The notes under the pieces are model-generated. The model worked only from the letters and a program-made list of their open reading frames with translations. It was not told where the DNA came from and ran no database searches. A stretch of DNA of 64,000 bases from Fallopia convolvulus (Eukaryota > Streptophyta > Magnoliopsida > Caryophyllales > Polygonaceae): positions 37,580,795 to 37,644,794 of the forward strand of contig OZ024730.1 of the NCBI GenBank assembly GCA_964016875.1, written 5' to 3'. Both the position numbers and the translations under genes were made by a program. Numbering within the stretch: the stretch's first letter is position 1; the number at the start of each line of letters is the position of its first letter. This document shows, one piece after another, positions 21,241 through 34,706 of this stretch.

Positions 21241-21433
21241 CACCTTCGTCGTTGTTTCCCCTTGTGTTGTTGTTTGCGTTGTTATTCTTCGCATTGTGCT
21301 ACTTAGCCTGCGGCTGGGATTTCACGGGGTTCTGGGTCTGCGTTACATACACATCCTTGGCGGCGGGAACACCCACCTTCGCCTTTCCCTTAGCATCGGC
21401 TGCGATTTTCTTATCGGTCCTTGACCGGGAGCT

Positions 21434-22498
21434 TTAGTTGGCGACATCCTCGGCATACACCTGAGTGGTGATTCGGGCACACAGGTTGTCGTATGTCTTT
21501 GGACACTTCAGGAAAATATAATTCTTGAACGCCCAGTGACATAGGTTGCCCATGAGATTGTCTCGGGCCGACGCTTCGTCGATGTGCGTAATCTCCGCAA
21601 CTGCGGTTGTGAACCTCGTGAAAAGGTTCCCACCGCCTCGTCTTCCCCCTGCTTTATACCGCAAAGATCGCGCATGTTCCTCTTGCGCTTCCTTGAGCTA
21701 TTTAAGTGCGCGATGAATACATCGCACAGTTGGGCATACAAGGAAACAGACCCGGTCTTGAGACTTACGAACCAGGTCATCGTGACCTTCTCCAAGGTGG
21801 TTGGGAAAACGCGACAGAAAATCGCGTCGTTGTATGAATTGACATTCCTCTGGAAAGTGAAGTGTTTCACGTGTTCTTCGGGATCTTCCGCTTCGTCATA
21901 GAACCCCATTTGCGGCCTAAGAAATCCCTTGGGCATTGGCTCGCTCTGGATCTCGTCTATGAAAGGTGAAAATCTGCCTGCCTTAATGAGACAGAATCGC
22001 GAGCGCGACTTCAAGGCATGCATCACATTCCCCGCGGTTTCGGACATCTCCAAACGTTGCGTTCGGGAACGTCGTGACTGAGACCTTGTGATTTGCATGG
22101 GATCTCGGGCCGGCCTCTCTGTTGATGAGTCGTTGGTCGATACTTCATGCCCCGGAACATGTCTGGGGACGTACATATGTACATACTAAGAATGAGGTTG
22201 TCCAGGCCTTGGGATGAGAACGTGCTCGGGCAACGGAGGAGCATAGACATGGACGGACGAAGAGGCGAAGCCTTGCTGATATTTCCCATAACCTGGGTAG
22301 GGAAATATGTAGGGATTTTGCGGGGCCAGAGACTGATTCGTGTATCCTTGAAAAGGGTAGGCATTTTGCGGGGCAGTATACGCCCACCCTAGAGGGACCT
22401 CGAACGATCAACCTGATTGAGGTGCCCCGTTCCATCCACTCCGAAGTTTTGGGAATATTATCGGGGTGGAGAGGAGAAAAGTTGTTTGGACAGGCCAT
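21434..22498 (-). pseudogene. Tat gag
   Basis: Minus-strand frames of the gag gene. An N-terminal Pro/Tyr/Gln-rich part lies at about 22,200-22,498 (starts MACPNNFSPLHPDN). The retrotransposon-gag domain is at about 21,600-21,970, with GFYDEAEDPEEHVKHF, VTMTWFVSL and LCGIKQGEDEAV. The frame shifts near 21,650, after which RFTTAVAEITHIDEASA continues it. No intact single ORF remains. Confidence 0.75.
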
Positions 22499-22559
22499 TT
22501 GTGAGATTGAAACTCAATGTTTGTGCTTGTCAGGAAACTGCTTAGGATGAAGAGGTTCA

Positions 22560-22573
22560 CACAGACGGCGCCA
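22560..22573 (-). other. Primer binding site of the Tat element
   Basis: Minus strand TGGCGCCGTCTGTG directly inside the 5' LTR. TGGCGCC fits the 3' end of tRNA-Asp, as used by Tat/Athila elements. Confidence 0.7.
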
Positions 22574-22574
22574 G

Positions 22575-23483
22575 CGATGAAACCAAAAATAAACCGACAC
22601 TAAAGACAAGAAACGAGATTATATATTCGACGAGACAAACATTTGCTTTTTATTAATGATTTCCAAATTAGGTTACAACAACGGGATTCTGCCCAAGATC
22701 TTCTTTATAAGATTCGAGGTCTTTGCCTAACGAGGTTCGAGACCTCATTGTTACAACGAGATTACCGCTTACAAACTACTAGCGAGATCTTTTCCTATTA
22801 CAAGCTTGAGAATTGCTATCTATTTAGCGAGGCAAGGATCTTATTGACGATGTCGGAATTGTAGCTTGCAAAGCGGCTTGCGGGTTCTTTTGGGACTTGA
22901 GATCTCTTTGAGCGATTTGAAGTCTTTTTATTAATCTTCTCTTGATTGTAGCGTGGTCTTTACAATTATTCCAACACGTCGATCTTCAACAAGAAAGATA
23001 GTTCTTGAGTTAGAGATGTTTTTCGACCCTTGCAACCTTATGGGTTCTCCTCTATTTATAGACATTTGAGAAGCATGGCTTTCATCAATATCCGCTGTGG
23101 GATGTTCGGGATATGGCCATCGGATTGGTCGAGAGAGAGGTGGCCGATTATTGGTTGAGAATAAGGTGGCTTTTGAATGTTTGAGCGGGGTGTGTGTGTG
23201 AGCTTTTGAGTATGTGAGGTTCATCCTCGTTGCTTCTAGAAGCGCATCGTCTGATCGACATCTTTATTTGAGAGGTTGCGACGTTTCGACCTCATTCTTA
23301 TGGGGAAATGCACGATGTTTGGTCTTCGCCCTTCCTCCGACTTGGGACTAGCCTGATTGGGTATCTCGCTTTTTTGGATGGGTACGGAAAAACCCTCGTG
23401 GAATTCCTTCGAATTCTGCTTTTATTAATTTTACCTCGCTATCCATGCCTACTGCTCACACATCGTTATTTTGCGCACCATCA
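22575..23483 (-). repeat. Tat element 5' LTR
   Basis: 909-bp direct repeat of 7754-8660. On the minus strand it starts TGATGGTGCGCAAAATAAC and ends in CATCG, so a TGATG/CATCA terminal inversion is nearly complete. It is followed outside by the duplication TCCAC. Confidence 0.88.
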
Positions 23484-23747
23484 TCCACCACCGTCTCAAA
23501 GGAGGGGTCTATATCTTAAACCGGACCCAATGTCAGCTCAGGATCATCGTCCATCTTTTGTAGCTCAGTACGTGGAACACCAGCAAGTACAACACATGCG
23601 ATCTCGAAGGTTGTAAGCTTGGGTGCTGTCTTTTTCTTCTTTTCTCGAGGAGGACGGCACTAAAGCTAGTGTGTAATTCCTTTATGTGACAAGTTTAAAT
23701 TGAATTTGTAAATTTTATAATAAGTTTTATTCACTTGTTAGTACATA

Positions 23748-23950
23748 CTCCCTCTGTTTCACAATAGATGTTCATATACAAATTTGTGCATATATTAAGG
23801 GAAAAAATCTCCCAAAATTACCCCTATATCCCTATTAAATAGTACACAATGGGAAAAGTGTATAAAATTAATGTAGTGTAATTATTAAGGGTGTAAATGG
23901 AAAGTAATATACAAAATTCTTATATGGACATGTATTGTGAACAAAATAAA
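23748..23950. mobile_element. Stowaway-like MITE, right end eroded
   Basis: Starts CTCCCTCTGTTTCACAATAG after TA. The interior ends with CATGTATTGTGAACAAAA, which pairs with the left end, but the last bases no longer match GAAACAGAGGGAG. About 200 bp. Confidence 0.65.
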
Positions 23951-24273
23951 AAGCCACTATGAACAAATAACGAATTCTTAGTTATATTTCTTTTATTGTG
24001 TGATATTTGTGTTTTAGATAGTAAGTAATCTTTTTATTTTTCACTTTTATTGGATTCAAATTACGAATTCAACTTACGACTACGAAATCAAATAACGAAT
24101 TCTTAGTTATAGTTAGAATTCAAATTTCGAATTAAAATATTAATATCTCATTACAAATTCAATTTAAATTGAATTTCAATCGAGTCTATATGGCAATTAT
24201 TATTTTTTCATTTTCATTCTAAATTGAATTTAAATTACATATTCAAAACATAAATCTTAATTCAAAATCTAAA

Positions 24274-25206
24274 TCTATGTATAAATATAAAAGACACAAG
24301 GAATAAGGCTATCACGTTGCGCCACCTAGGATTTTCCTACGTGTCGTTTCCACATTAAGCCACCTAGGATTTCGCCACATAGGATTTTTTATTTTAGGAA
24401 TTTATATATGTTGATATTATTTTAGAATAATATAGAAATAGGATAAATTAATCCAAGAAAGATTCGATCTAAAATAAAAATATCTATTATGTATTAGGAA
24501 TTAGGATAGATCTAAATGTTTTATCTAAAATTAAAATAAATTATAGAACATTAGATATTATATATTAAGATAAATATATTAATTTAGTTTTTCAATGAAA
24601 TTTCTAGATATTTATATAAAACATCAAATTTTAATTTTATTTGAAATTAAAGAAAATTATTTTATCTTTAATTTTTTATCTATTTATGTAAAAGATTTAT
24701 CTTAAATAAAATTTTGATAAAAATAGAACTTTTAAATAAAATTACGTTATCTTTTCCTTAATTTTCTTTTTAAATTATCTATGTAAACATAAATGATTTT
24801 CTTATCATTAAAAAATCTATTACTTATTTATATTTCGTTTCTTATTAAGTATATTTTTTATTTTTAATTAATTTTTTAAAGACTTGAATTTGATAAAAAA
24901 AAATTACAAGAATTTAGATAATTTTTACCTTTTTATATTTTTTGTAAAAGATTTTTAAAATTAAATGATTCTAATTCAAATAATTTTTATTCATATTTTT
25001 GGACAAATAAATTATCATTAAGTCATCAAAATTATAGTGGACTCACCCTAATAATATTTGTCCCGTTTCACATGACTCCAATTGTAAAATTTTATATAAT
25101 TTTTTTCTAATAAATATGTTTTTTATAATTAAATTAAAATCATATTCATTAAATAAATTAATTATTAAATTCATATAGTCGTGCATTGGACGACAAGCAT
25201 AGCTAG
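24274..25206 (+). mobile_element. Non-autonomous Helitron
   Basis: 933 bp, AT-rich, no coding. Its 5' end is A|TCTATGTATAAATATAAAAG; its 3' end is GCATAGCTAG|T with CTAG as the CTRR terminus. A hairpin GTCGT-GCATTGG-ACGAC (25,178-25,194) lies 8 bases before CTAG. There is no target duplication and insertion is between A and T, as expected. CCACCTAGGATTTT-like motifs recur near the 5' end. Confidence 0.85.
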
Positions 25207-25353
25207 TATGAATCTAAATGAAACAACTAATTACTAGTTAGGAATTCTAACTACAAATTAAAATTCTAAATCAAATAATTGATTACGAAATTGAATTTTA
25301 AACAAATTTAAATACGGATAAATTAGTTTGAAAGGAACATATTGTAGCCGTAA

Positions 25354-25442
25354 ATGTCACTCGGGTGCGGATCGGGCTACGAATCGGAGGAGGAGGAGCC
25401 TTGGAAGTCGTCGGAGCATCAGTTGTCTTCGGAGCTACCTCT
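25354..25442 (+). pseudogene. Unknown ORF split by the Athila element (5' part)
   Basis: A plus-strand ORF starts MSLGCGSGYESEEEEPWKSS and reaches LSSELPL at the Athila insertion. Across the CCTCT duplication it continues in frame at 47,806 as SSDRLPSDIVALSNGPG... and stops near 48,000; the joined ORF is about 90 codons. I do not recognise it. A minus-strand Pro/Ala-rich ORF (47,870-48,205) overlaps the right half, so either strand may have been the coding one, or neither. Confidence 0.3.
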
Positions 25443-26301
25443 TGATGTTCGCATTTTTAGTATAGTTTTTAATAGGTTTTCTTTGTTTATTAGGTTTAGT
25501 TTTGATAAGTTTAGGTTTAGTTTTGTGTGTTTTTGGATAGTTTTGCATATTTCTATGGAAAGTATGGAAGCTACTCTATTTTGTGTATTTTGTTGGTTTT
25601 AGCAAGGAAAAGGTGCTATATGGAGCTGAATTTGGAGCGCTACAGTGAAAGACAGAGGAATACAAGATTGAAGAAGTCAAAGTTCAAGATTTACGAGATG
25701 AAGTGTGGAAGAAACCAAGCCCAGGCTCGTTAACGAGGCCACGTGATAGAAATTTCGATGGTTGACTTTGTGACTCACCGATCCTGTGCGGGAAATTATT
25801 TCCGTGTCGGTAGAGTATCTTTTTGTGATTTTTAGGGTTATTTTATTATGTATTTTAGGTCTTGTTATCTTCTTAGATTTTGGTTCTTTCTTTTAGGGTT
25901 TTATTTATATCTTTTTAGGAAAGTTTATATCTTTTAGCCTTTTTAGTTTCTAGCCCTTTTTAGTATAAATACCCTTCTATCTAGCATAGAGTTCGGGGGA
26001 GACTCTTTTTGAGAAATTTTTTGGAGAGAAGGAAGAGCCGAAGAGGCGGGAGGATCGGAGTCGAGATCGAGGTCGGTGATCGAGAGTTACCAAGTTCGTT
26101 GATCGAGATTTTTGTTCGGTGTTTTGTTCTTTTTTCGGTTTCTTTTGAATTTCTGTAAGACAGATTTTTCTATTTAATTTGAGTAGTAATTTATTTTCAA
26201 TGATTTCTTTTATTGAATTTATTTGTTTAGTAGTTATGATTAGTGAGTAATCTTCTTTTTTAGGATCGGGGGTTAAGCCCGGCATAGTTGAGCATGTTTG
26301 A

Positions 26302-29153
26302 TGTAACACCCCCTACTTACCCTGGAGGTATTACCGCCAGTAACCCCGATTAAGACTAAATCGAAGCTACCCAAGGCTTTAAATTGACTGAACAAACTAA
26401 AAGAAACATTACAGCGGAATAAATACAATTGGTCTTATACAAACCTTAACCCAAAAAGATTAAATAAACATAACAACCTTCTATTTGAACAAAATCTTCA
26501 TCAAGTCTTCCTTGAGTTCTTATTTCTGAAACTCAGCTTCACTTTGAAGTAGTTCAACCATGATCTTCACTCAAGTATAGCCATTGGAAACCTTTCTTCA
26601 ACTTTTGGAGCTTCAAACCTCTGAATCTGCCTCTTGAATCAACTTACAGGAAGAACCTGATGTGTCGTAAACCAACGGTGGACACCAGCCGACCATATAA
26701 ACGAAAAGAAAAAGGACGGGTTAGTCTAATGAAAGACTAGCAAGCGGAGAAACTAACTTGGTTCTTATAGTTATAACTAAATATATTGGCATCCAAATCC
26801 GAATAGACTCGGATTATGATCCAACAGTTAGCAGTCTTATAGAGAATAAGAAGGAGACTCGTATAATCAAGAGAGAGAACACCACCGCTTGTGGTTTCTT
26901 TAAGAAGCATAAATGATTAATGAAAACTTATACTAACCACTCAACATTCACCATCGTGTTCAACGACTAAACAGCTTAACTTAATCAAAGTTTGATTAAG
27001 TATCATTCTTAATCAGGAGCAAGAATGGTTATCGAATAGACTAACCATTGAGGTACATTAATGTGCCTAACGCACTTATCTTGTATTACATTCAAACTGT
27101 GCATTCGCACCATTTAATAGTTTTTACATAGTTCGGCCAACAACCGAGATCAGAGGGCCTATTTCATCCATGATCATTTATATATGCTCGGCCAACAACC
27201 GAGATTCGGCCAACAACCGAGATCAGAGGGCCTATTCCATCCATGATCTTTCAAATGTGCTCGGCCAACAACCGAGATTCAATTGCACTTAGCTAGAGTG
27301 CACCATTGTCTTCCTTCAACGTGAGGCGTGACATGAGTCATGACTCCAATATTGGGATATGCTAGCAAGCTACGCCTCCCAATACAGATTTTGTTATAAA
27401 GAGGTCATTGGAGACTCGGCTCCTACCCCTGGACTACCTATTTCGCAAAAGTATTTCAATACAGGACCATTAAAGAGATGTCTTGGAGTCTAAACTCCCA
27501 TCTCTACCATCTTGCTTCACAACAATGTCTCAGCATGAGACAGCTAATCATACAACGATCCTAAATTCAGTTCTAACGTAAAAACTGAGATGACGACATG
27601 GTCATTATTTCTAACAAAATAAAAACCTATTAAACTTTATTCAACATACAAATTATTCCAAACATGAGGATTAAACATAATTCAATTCCTCGTTAATAAC
27701 CATAACGCAAGAGAGAATCGTCCACTTGCCTTATAAGGCGTCCTCGACGTCCTTAGCAATTCCAACAGTAATCTGTATCATCCTTCTAACAAATACAACA
27801 AAAGGATTTCTCAGCAACGAGCTCACAGAAACACTTCTTAGTTGTATTCTCAACTCCTACAACTTCCTAATCGATAAACGATTTAATTTCCGAATATCGA
27901 TATATAATAAATCCTTAGTTATCATGATTCAAGGAGCCATCTTGGGGGAATTATAACTAATTATCCGCTTCACTTTTGAAACAAATTTCTAAATAAAAAT
28001 TGTTCATTAGCAACAGTTCTTAAAGGTTACCAAATCTCGGATCAAACGGATTAACAACGAATCCCGAGTAATCAACCGAAGTCCCTTACTTGCCAATCGG
28101 TATCCAAAACTTGTATTCGCTATAACGGAAGATCCGGACATCCGTTTCACGAGCGGTTTGAACCTGTGGGACCATATCAACGTCAAGATTATAAAAACCA
28201 TAAATTTAATTAGCAAACCGGCACCGAAAGGCCCTTACGGTGGCTCCGCAATCAGCCCGCTAATTAATTTCGATCGTATATACCTTCACTCGAGCCTATG
28301 GCTCGTTTGGCTCGATCATGGCTCGATCCCCGAGCCCGAGGGTGGCTGGGCGTTGCCCGACAGAAGCCCCCAAGGTGGTTGGTAGTCGGACGAGCCAACG
28401 GTCGCCGGCGGCTTCACTTTGGCGAGGCGAAGAAGATGACCGGCGTGACGTCTTCACTTCCTCCTTCCCGAGCCGGTCGTTGTCCTGATTCTTCTCCCTG
28501 GTTTGATTGCAGCAGCACACACAAAAGGAGGAAGAAGAAGGTGATGAAGAAGGAGATGAAGATGGAGGTAGGAGATGAAGATGGAGGTGGAAAAGTGGCC
28601 GGCGGTGGAGCTCACCGAAGTCCGTCGTTCTCGTCCTTTCATTTCACACAAAAAAACAAAGTAGCCTTTGACGAGGCTGGGAGATATCCTTGTAACATGA
28701 ATTCCTTCCTAATTAAGCAAATGAGAAAGAGGCGGTTTAAAACTAAAATCCGTCTCGGAACGGGACTCGCGTTAAAGCGGTAAAATTATGTACCTCGGGT
28801 GGAAAAACTCACTAAACGAAAGACTCTCGTAAATTATGTAGACCAATAAAATCAATTTTCCATGATTTTATCTTGCTACCTTCAATTTTTAAGGCTTCAG
28901 TTTCGTATTTTAAATACTTTCCGGTATATAATTAAAAAGACGGCTTATCCAATAAATATTCTTTTTCCACTGAAAAATCCTAGAATTCACACCGATCCAT
29001 AAAATCATTTCTTTGTGATTTTAGGATATCACCAACAATTTTCTAGGATTTAATCTCCAACGAAAATGTTGGATTAAGCGTTAAAACGGACAAAAAGGTT
29101 AAAAGGATATCCGAGAAAATTCAAAAATATCCTCAAAAACCGCAGTTATTACA
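26302..29153 (-). repeat. LARD-like element 3' LTR
   Basis: 2,852 bp; plus strand reads TGTAACACCCCCTAC...GTTATTACA. It contains two units of about 75 bp (27,131-27,280) bearing the inverted repeat CTCGG-CCAACAA-CCGAG. ORFs of up to 160 codons near 28.3-28.8 kb recur in the other LTR but contain no known domain and are changed by a 16-bp indel between copies; I treat them as chance. Confidence 0.88.
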
Positions 29154-32100
29154 TTAGTACCCCCTTAAAAATGGTTTCGTCGTCGAAACCAAGGAGAACT
29201 CGGATCACAAAGAAGGATAGCACAAACGCATACATACAACCACTACAAACCTATACAGAAGTTTGTAGTACCCCCTTAAAAACATAATGTTACTTCTGCA
29301 CCAAGCACAATCAACCATTGCTTAGTTACCAAACTCCATCTTTACAACGTTCATTGACTTTGGAAAATGACTCAGCATTTCCTGTCTATTCTCAAGTCTT
29401 TTCTTCACCTCCATTTTAGGCCAAGGTAGCCTAATGAAAGATATTTTTCCTATTTACAAAGACATTACGGATAGAATGCACTGAAGGTGGCAATGCCAAC
29501 CAATAAACAAGCTTACCAGTATTTTAAAAGATCCAATCATAGCGAGCATTTACGTTGTCTCGCTTTCCCCAGCAGAATACGCCTTTCAAGGCGAATACTA
29601 GAGCAAAAACGTCGTTCTTTATAATGAACTTAACATGCTCTCGCTTTAGCACAACACACAACTGTTGTCGCTCTTGAGCAGTTAACACCCTTGAACATGT
29701 TAGTGCGATATCAGTTGTTGTTCTCATGGCCAAATCTAGCCCATGAAGAACCTTGTCAGCATTGTTATTCCAACAAATTGACAACTAACAAATTGACATA
29801 TAACCTTGTCAGCATTGTTAGCCCATGAAGAACCTTGTCATGAAGAACCTCAAAAAGAATCATTTCTTTATCGTGTGATCACAATTCTTGTATGTGAATC
29901 ACTCAAACTCAAACTACCATTCCAACTCGTGTGGAATTCAGAATACATATCATCGGAAGTTTGAATTTATCTCCTTGAATTACTCATTAGTTTAATGAGG
30001 GAAGCCAACACTAAAATTTAATTCACTCTACAAAGCTTGATGTCACTCCCTTCAAAACTTGGCATGAACCATTCATCTCAATCAGAGATAATAGTCTTTG
30101 GAGCTTTATGAAGATGAAATTCTTCATGCATGAACACCTCAGCTAACTTCTGTACTCTTTAAGTCCTCTTAAATGCATTAAAAAGAACACTCTCTGTGAA
30201 TTTCTTAACAACCTTCATATTGCATTTTTATTTCATTAAGTCTTGAACGACTAATGACAAGAATCCATTGTAATATCTTCCCATTTCCATTCTGAACAGG
30301 TTGAGACTATAACGTTTTGTTTGGTTTTCTATGCTCAATCGAGACTTCCAGACAAACCAAACATATCAGAACGAACTTGGTGACATTTCGCTTCATGTTA
30401 GACCATCACTATCTCGAATCCTTATACGTTTACTTGTTCCAGGATGAACTAATTAAGCAAATACATATGCTTCTTTTGAAATAAGCTTTCAAAGTTCATC
30501 AACAACAGATACACATGAACAGTCTTGAAACCAATTAATCCATGGTCTTGAATAACAATTTCTGGTGTCTTAACTTCTTGATCTTCTTCATTGATCTTAA
30601 ATAATATTACTTTTCCATACTGCTTTTCCTTGATCTGATCAACAAATTTTGAATACAAACCTAGGAGTATTCACACAACCTTGTTGTCATCCAAACTAAA
30701 CCTTTAGTCCTTCTCAAATTAGTTTCTTTACAAGGATTACTTAAATTCCTTATCAATTTCCTTTTTTAGATAAAATCTCAGTATTACTTTAACCAAGAAT
30801 ATGAAATTTATCCAACACAGGACAAGATAATAACCTATCTTATCAATCCTTTATATCCTTTTCTCAACCAAAAATCAGTTTGGGCATACAGATATTTAAA
30901 AGTAGTTATCTCTCTCAACTACTTCAAACTACACTCTTACGCATTACTATACCAACATATTGGACAATAATACCTGTAGTACAATAATTTCCAACAAAAT
31001 TGTCTCCATTGACAATTTTCAGTCTTTTTCATCAAAGACTGTTTAGACTTCGCTTAACATTTTTACTTGTTGAGCAACCTAACTCTTAGGATTAAAAACA
31101 TATCCTCACATGTCCACTCTCTATATCCAACAACTTATCAAGCTGAGAATGAAAATCAATACTAATATACATATCCAAACTCCAGACCCATTGGAGTTCT
31201 GCTTAAAGTCTTCACTTGACTATCCTATCTCAAAGAGATTTAAGTTTTCAAGACAACCTGAAAACAAATACAACTAATGAAGAAATTACTAGTACATCCC
31301 TTACTCCAAAGAAAGGATTACTACAATATCATTCCTTAGAAAGGGTTCCATCCCAAGAGTCCATATCAACTTACTTTCAAGGACAATTCCGCTAAAAAGG
31401 CAATGACTTTCTTAGGTCATGACGTCAACCAAGATGAACTACTAGCAAACTGCTTAGAGAATTCCAATAATCGTTGACTGAAAACAATCCCAAACTTTTA
31501 GAGAAGTACGGAGTTACTCCATGATCTTCAGAAACCATCAAAGATGTGTAAAGAATCTTACCAAATTTCTTTACTTATAATCAAACTGGTTTGGGAAGCT
31601 TGACCATACTCCTTAAATTGTATAGGATACCAAGGATATACTAACTCAAAAGAGTTTTACAAGATACTAGATATATAGAAATTGCTATAATGCAAGAGAA
31701 AGATTGCATCTTTTCATATCAACCAACTATACTGGCAAAACTCATATAATTGCAAAACTTATATGATTGCCAAATTATACTAGAAACTATTCTTTAAAAC
31801 CCAAGGAATTATGTGATCTTATTCCACCATGTGATCAGGATGGGGAGATAAAATAAACATAATCCTTCACTGCATTCTCATAGGAATAAGACATGTAATC
31901 TTGCCTTACCATGTGATCAAGATGGAAGACAAATCACATTCTTACTCACCACCATGAAAACCGTAGAAAATTTTATTCACGAATCCTTTATAACAAACTA
32001 CCATTACTTTTAGAAATTCATACTTGAATTCTATAGAATCCAAAGAGTTTTCTCAAAAGAGAAAATCACAAAACAATTTCAAATATCCCCTAAATCATAA

Positions 32101-34706
32101 CAGCTTGACAGGAACTCGACATAGTCTACAAGCATACCGGCTTTAACTTTGAATACCGTGGAAACAAAGATTAGCTACTCTATGAAGAATTGGGCGCGCC
32201 AAGCTAATGCATCAAATAAAATTGCTGACCTTATCTTAATGATGCCACTAACACTTTGTTCTAATTCTGTGATGACAGTTGCACATTAGCTGGCCTTACC
32301 AACTTGACCAAAGTTTCAAATCAAAATTGAGCCTCAAAGGAGCTAAGATGCTCCAATTCACTTCTGAGCCCCACATTACTCTTCGAATGTGACACTTCAT
32401 TCCTTCCGCAAGGTAGAACTTGATGACATACCTTGACTTTTCTTAATTAGACATACTGCTCGACTCTTCTATAATCTATAGTATTGAGTAATCTCTTCCT
32501 GATTTAACTCAATCTCAACCCAACTTAACTTCACAAGTTCAATAACAGAGTTGATCGCTCAAATCCACTTACTTGTAATCCTTAGGGAAAATGTGATTCC
32601 GACATCTTCATATTCATAGCAAAGATTCTTTTTCGATCATTCTCAACTTTTATGCCTCCTTGACATACTACTTTAGTTCATCCATTTACAAAATAACAAG
32701 CCTTTTGCAGTTAATAGTCATTTGAATTCCGATATCCAAGAGTGACTATCAAACTCTTTTGATGATCTTAAGGACTTTCAATCCTCTTATAACTTAATCT
32801 TCTCAATATAAAAAGTGAACTTTCAAACTATGCATCTAGTTCAAAACATTCAATCCATATACCTCTTTATATATATAAGGAAATTCTTTTAATTTCCAAT
32901 CTCTTTTAGCAGAAGAATGCACATGACCAAACAAGGTATTCTTAAACCTTTCTCAATTCAACATTGGTAAACAACTAAACTCCTCCATCATTCCCTTGTC
33001 TTCTCACTTAACCATAAGGAGATTGCATATACTTTTTCATTAATTTAACTTCAAACCACATTGCAAAGGAAGATCTTATGGTTAGGAAGCTTGCCAACAG
33101 CTTAACAGTCTCACCAGTTCCACCTTAAGCTTTGGATTTGACTGATATAAAATATTTAAAATCCTACACAACTGAAATTATTTTTCAGCGATAAGGGCTA
33201 AGCCTTATTGACCACAATATTGAATGATTGATATTTTTCTCCCCACCAATAAAAATATCAAGGGCAACATGCCAAAATTCTTCCTTGCACGATCTTCTCA
33301 AAACTGAAATTTATCATTTCCATCCTTAAAGAAAAATAGGTCAATACCATTGGCAAATTAGAACATCTCAATGCTGATTCCATTACTAGTCCATTATAGA
33401 CCTGCAGTCTTTTCTCATTATCCCGAGTTGGTTATCATACAACGAAACTCCAATAACGTTGTCACATAGGTTAGTCATCTGGATATTAACAACTCATGTA
33501 ATCAATTAACACTTATGCTAAGTAGTTAATTGAACATAAACACATGACTGATGAACATTTACATGTTCAATCCATTTTGACCAATCAACCTTATTCACAA
33601 CAACCTTGATGATTAACCACTTGTTCACAACTTAAACTGAACAACATTCTTCCTTTCTTTCTTACTATAATCATAAGAAATTCCCATTCCATTTAGGATT
33701 CTTAATCCTCTTAACTCAAAAGATAACAACATATATGAAAATCCGAGTTTGAACACTATCAGGTTAAAAATTGAATTGTATTTTTCAGTAGATTAACAAT
33801 TCAATCGATCCAACACTTGAGCACTTCAAAGCTCTTTAACTTCCAACTGGCAAATAAAAGTACAGAATATCCATGATTCTATATTATAGAGTCACAAACA
33901 TAGTTATTGAAGAAAGTTTCCAAAGACAATCCTTTTCTTTTCAGGATTCTTTTACATCACTTCATGATCCTTAAGATTTTCCAATATCTCAACGTTGAGA
34001 AGTAGAGGTTCCAACTCCCAACTTCTCTTGATACTCGAATTTCAACCAAATTCAGAAATTCCTAAGAAAAATATTCTTGGGAAAACTCTTACTCTTTAAA
34101 GAAACTCACTTTAAAAATTTCCTTTTTAAAGACAACACTTGAACTTTCACATATCAAGAAAAGAAATTAACAATTTCTTTCACATACCTTTGAATCATGA
34201 ACTTTCTAACAAAAATTCTTAACTTGAAATCTTCCATCATACGAGCTTAAATTAGGAAACCTTCAAACTAGAAAGTCTTTATGAAGTACAATACTTAACT
34301 TCAAAATCTCACAAGAAGTTTCCAAATATGGAAGAAGCGACGAGGGTATACCCAAATCAGACTCTCAAGAAAGAATAGGAATTTATAGAGAACTATGTCT
34401 AGAACCGGTTCAACTTCAGGAATCTTCACCTAATCTTACTATAGATCCTTCTCTGAATCCATTCCCATCTCCAGGGAATCAAATGTTCACCATAGGACCT
34501 TTCTCCACATAAACCATTACAACTTGTTACCTCATATTCTCCAATTCCCTTTTTTCCTTCTATCTCTTCACGAGTCTGACCTTCAATCTTAACCACTTTC
34601 CATAAATGGTTCTAAGATAACACCAATATAGAATTTTCCACAATTCTATATGGAAGGATGAAAGTCTTAAGCAAGACTTAGAAACTTTTAGCTCTGATAC
34701 CACTTC
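29154..34706. other. Non-coding interior of the LARD-like element
   Basis: 5.55 kb with no recognisable protein domain on either strand. The plus strand is visibly poor in G over most of its length, so the element's sense strand (minus) is poor in C. The longest ORFs (29,524-29,784 and 30,449-30,658, minus) match nothing I know. Confidence 0.7.

Larger units (their letters stand above)
7754..23483 (-). mobile_element. Tat-lineage Ty3/gypsy retrotransposon, full length, decayed
   Basis: A 15.7-kb element in minus orientation, bounded by two LTRs of about 908 bp and the target duplication TCCAC (7749-7753 and 23,484-23,488). Order on the minus strand: 5' LTR, PBS, gag, protease, RT, RNase H, a second archaeal-type RNase H, integrase, long 3' region with tandem repeats and an antisense gene, purine-rich tract, 3' LTR. 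The second RNase H and the antisense Transposase_28-like ORF are known marks of the Tat lineage. LTRs match about 92 percent by eye, so it is not recent. Its pol has stops and frameshifts. It contains a later solo LTR and a Cassandra element. It landed inside a PMD gene. Confidence 0.88.

Noticed and set aside
28298..28783. 161-codon ORF in the LARD LTR as a gene
   Set aside because: It recurs in the other LTR but is changed by a 16-bp indel, has no domain and lies antisense to the element.
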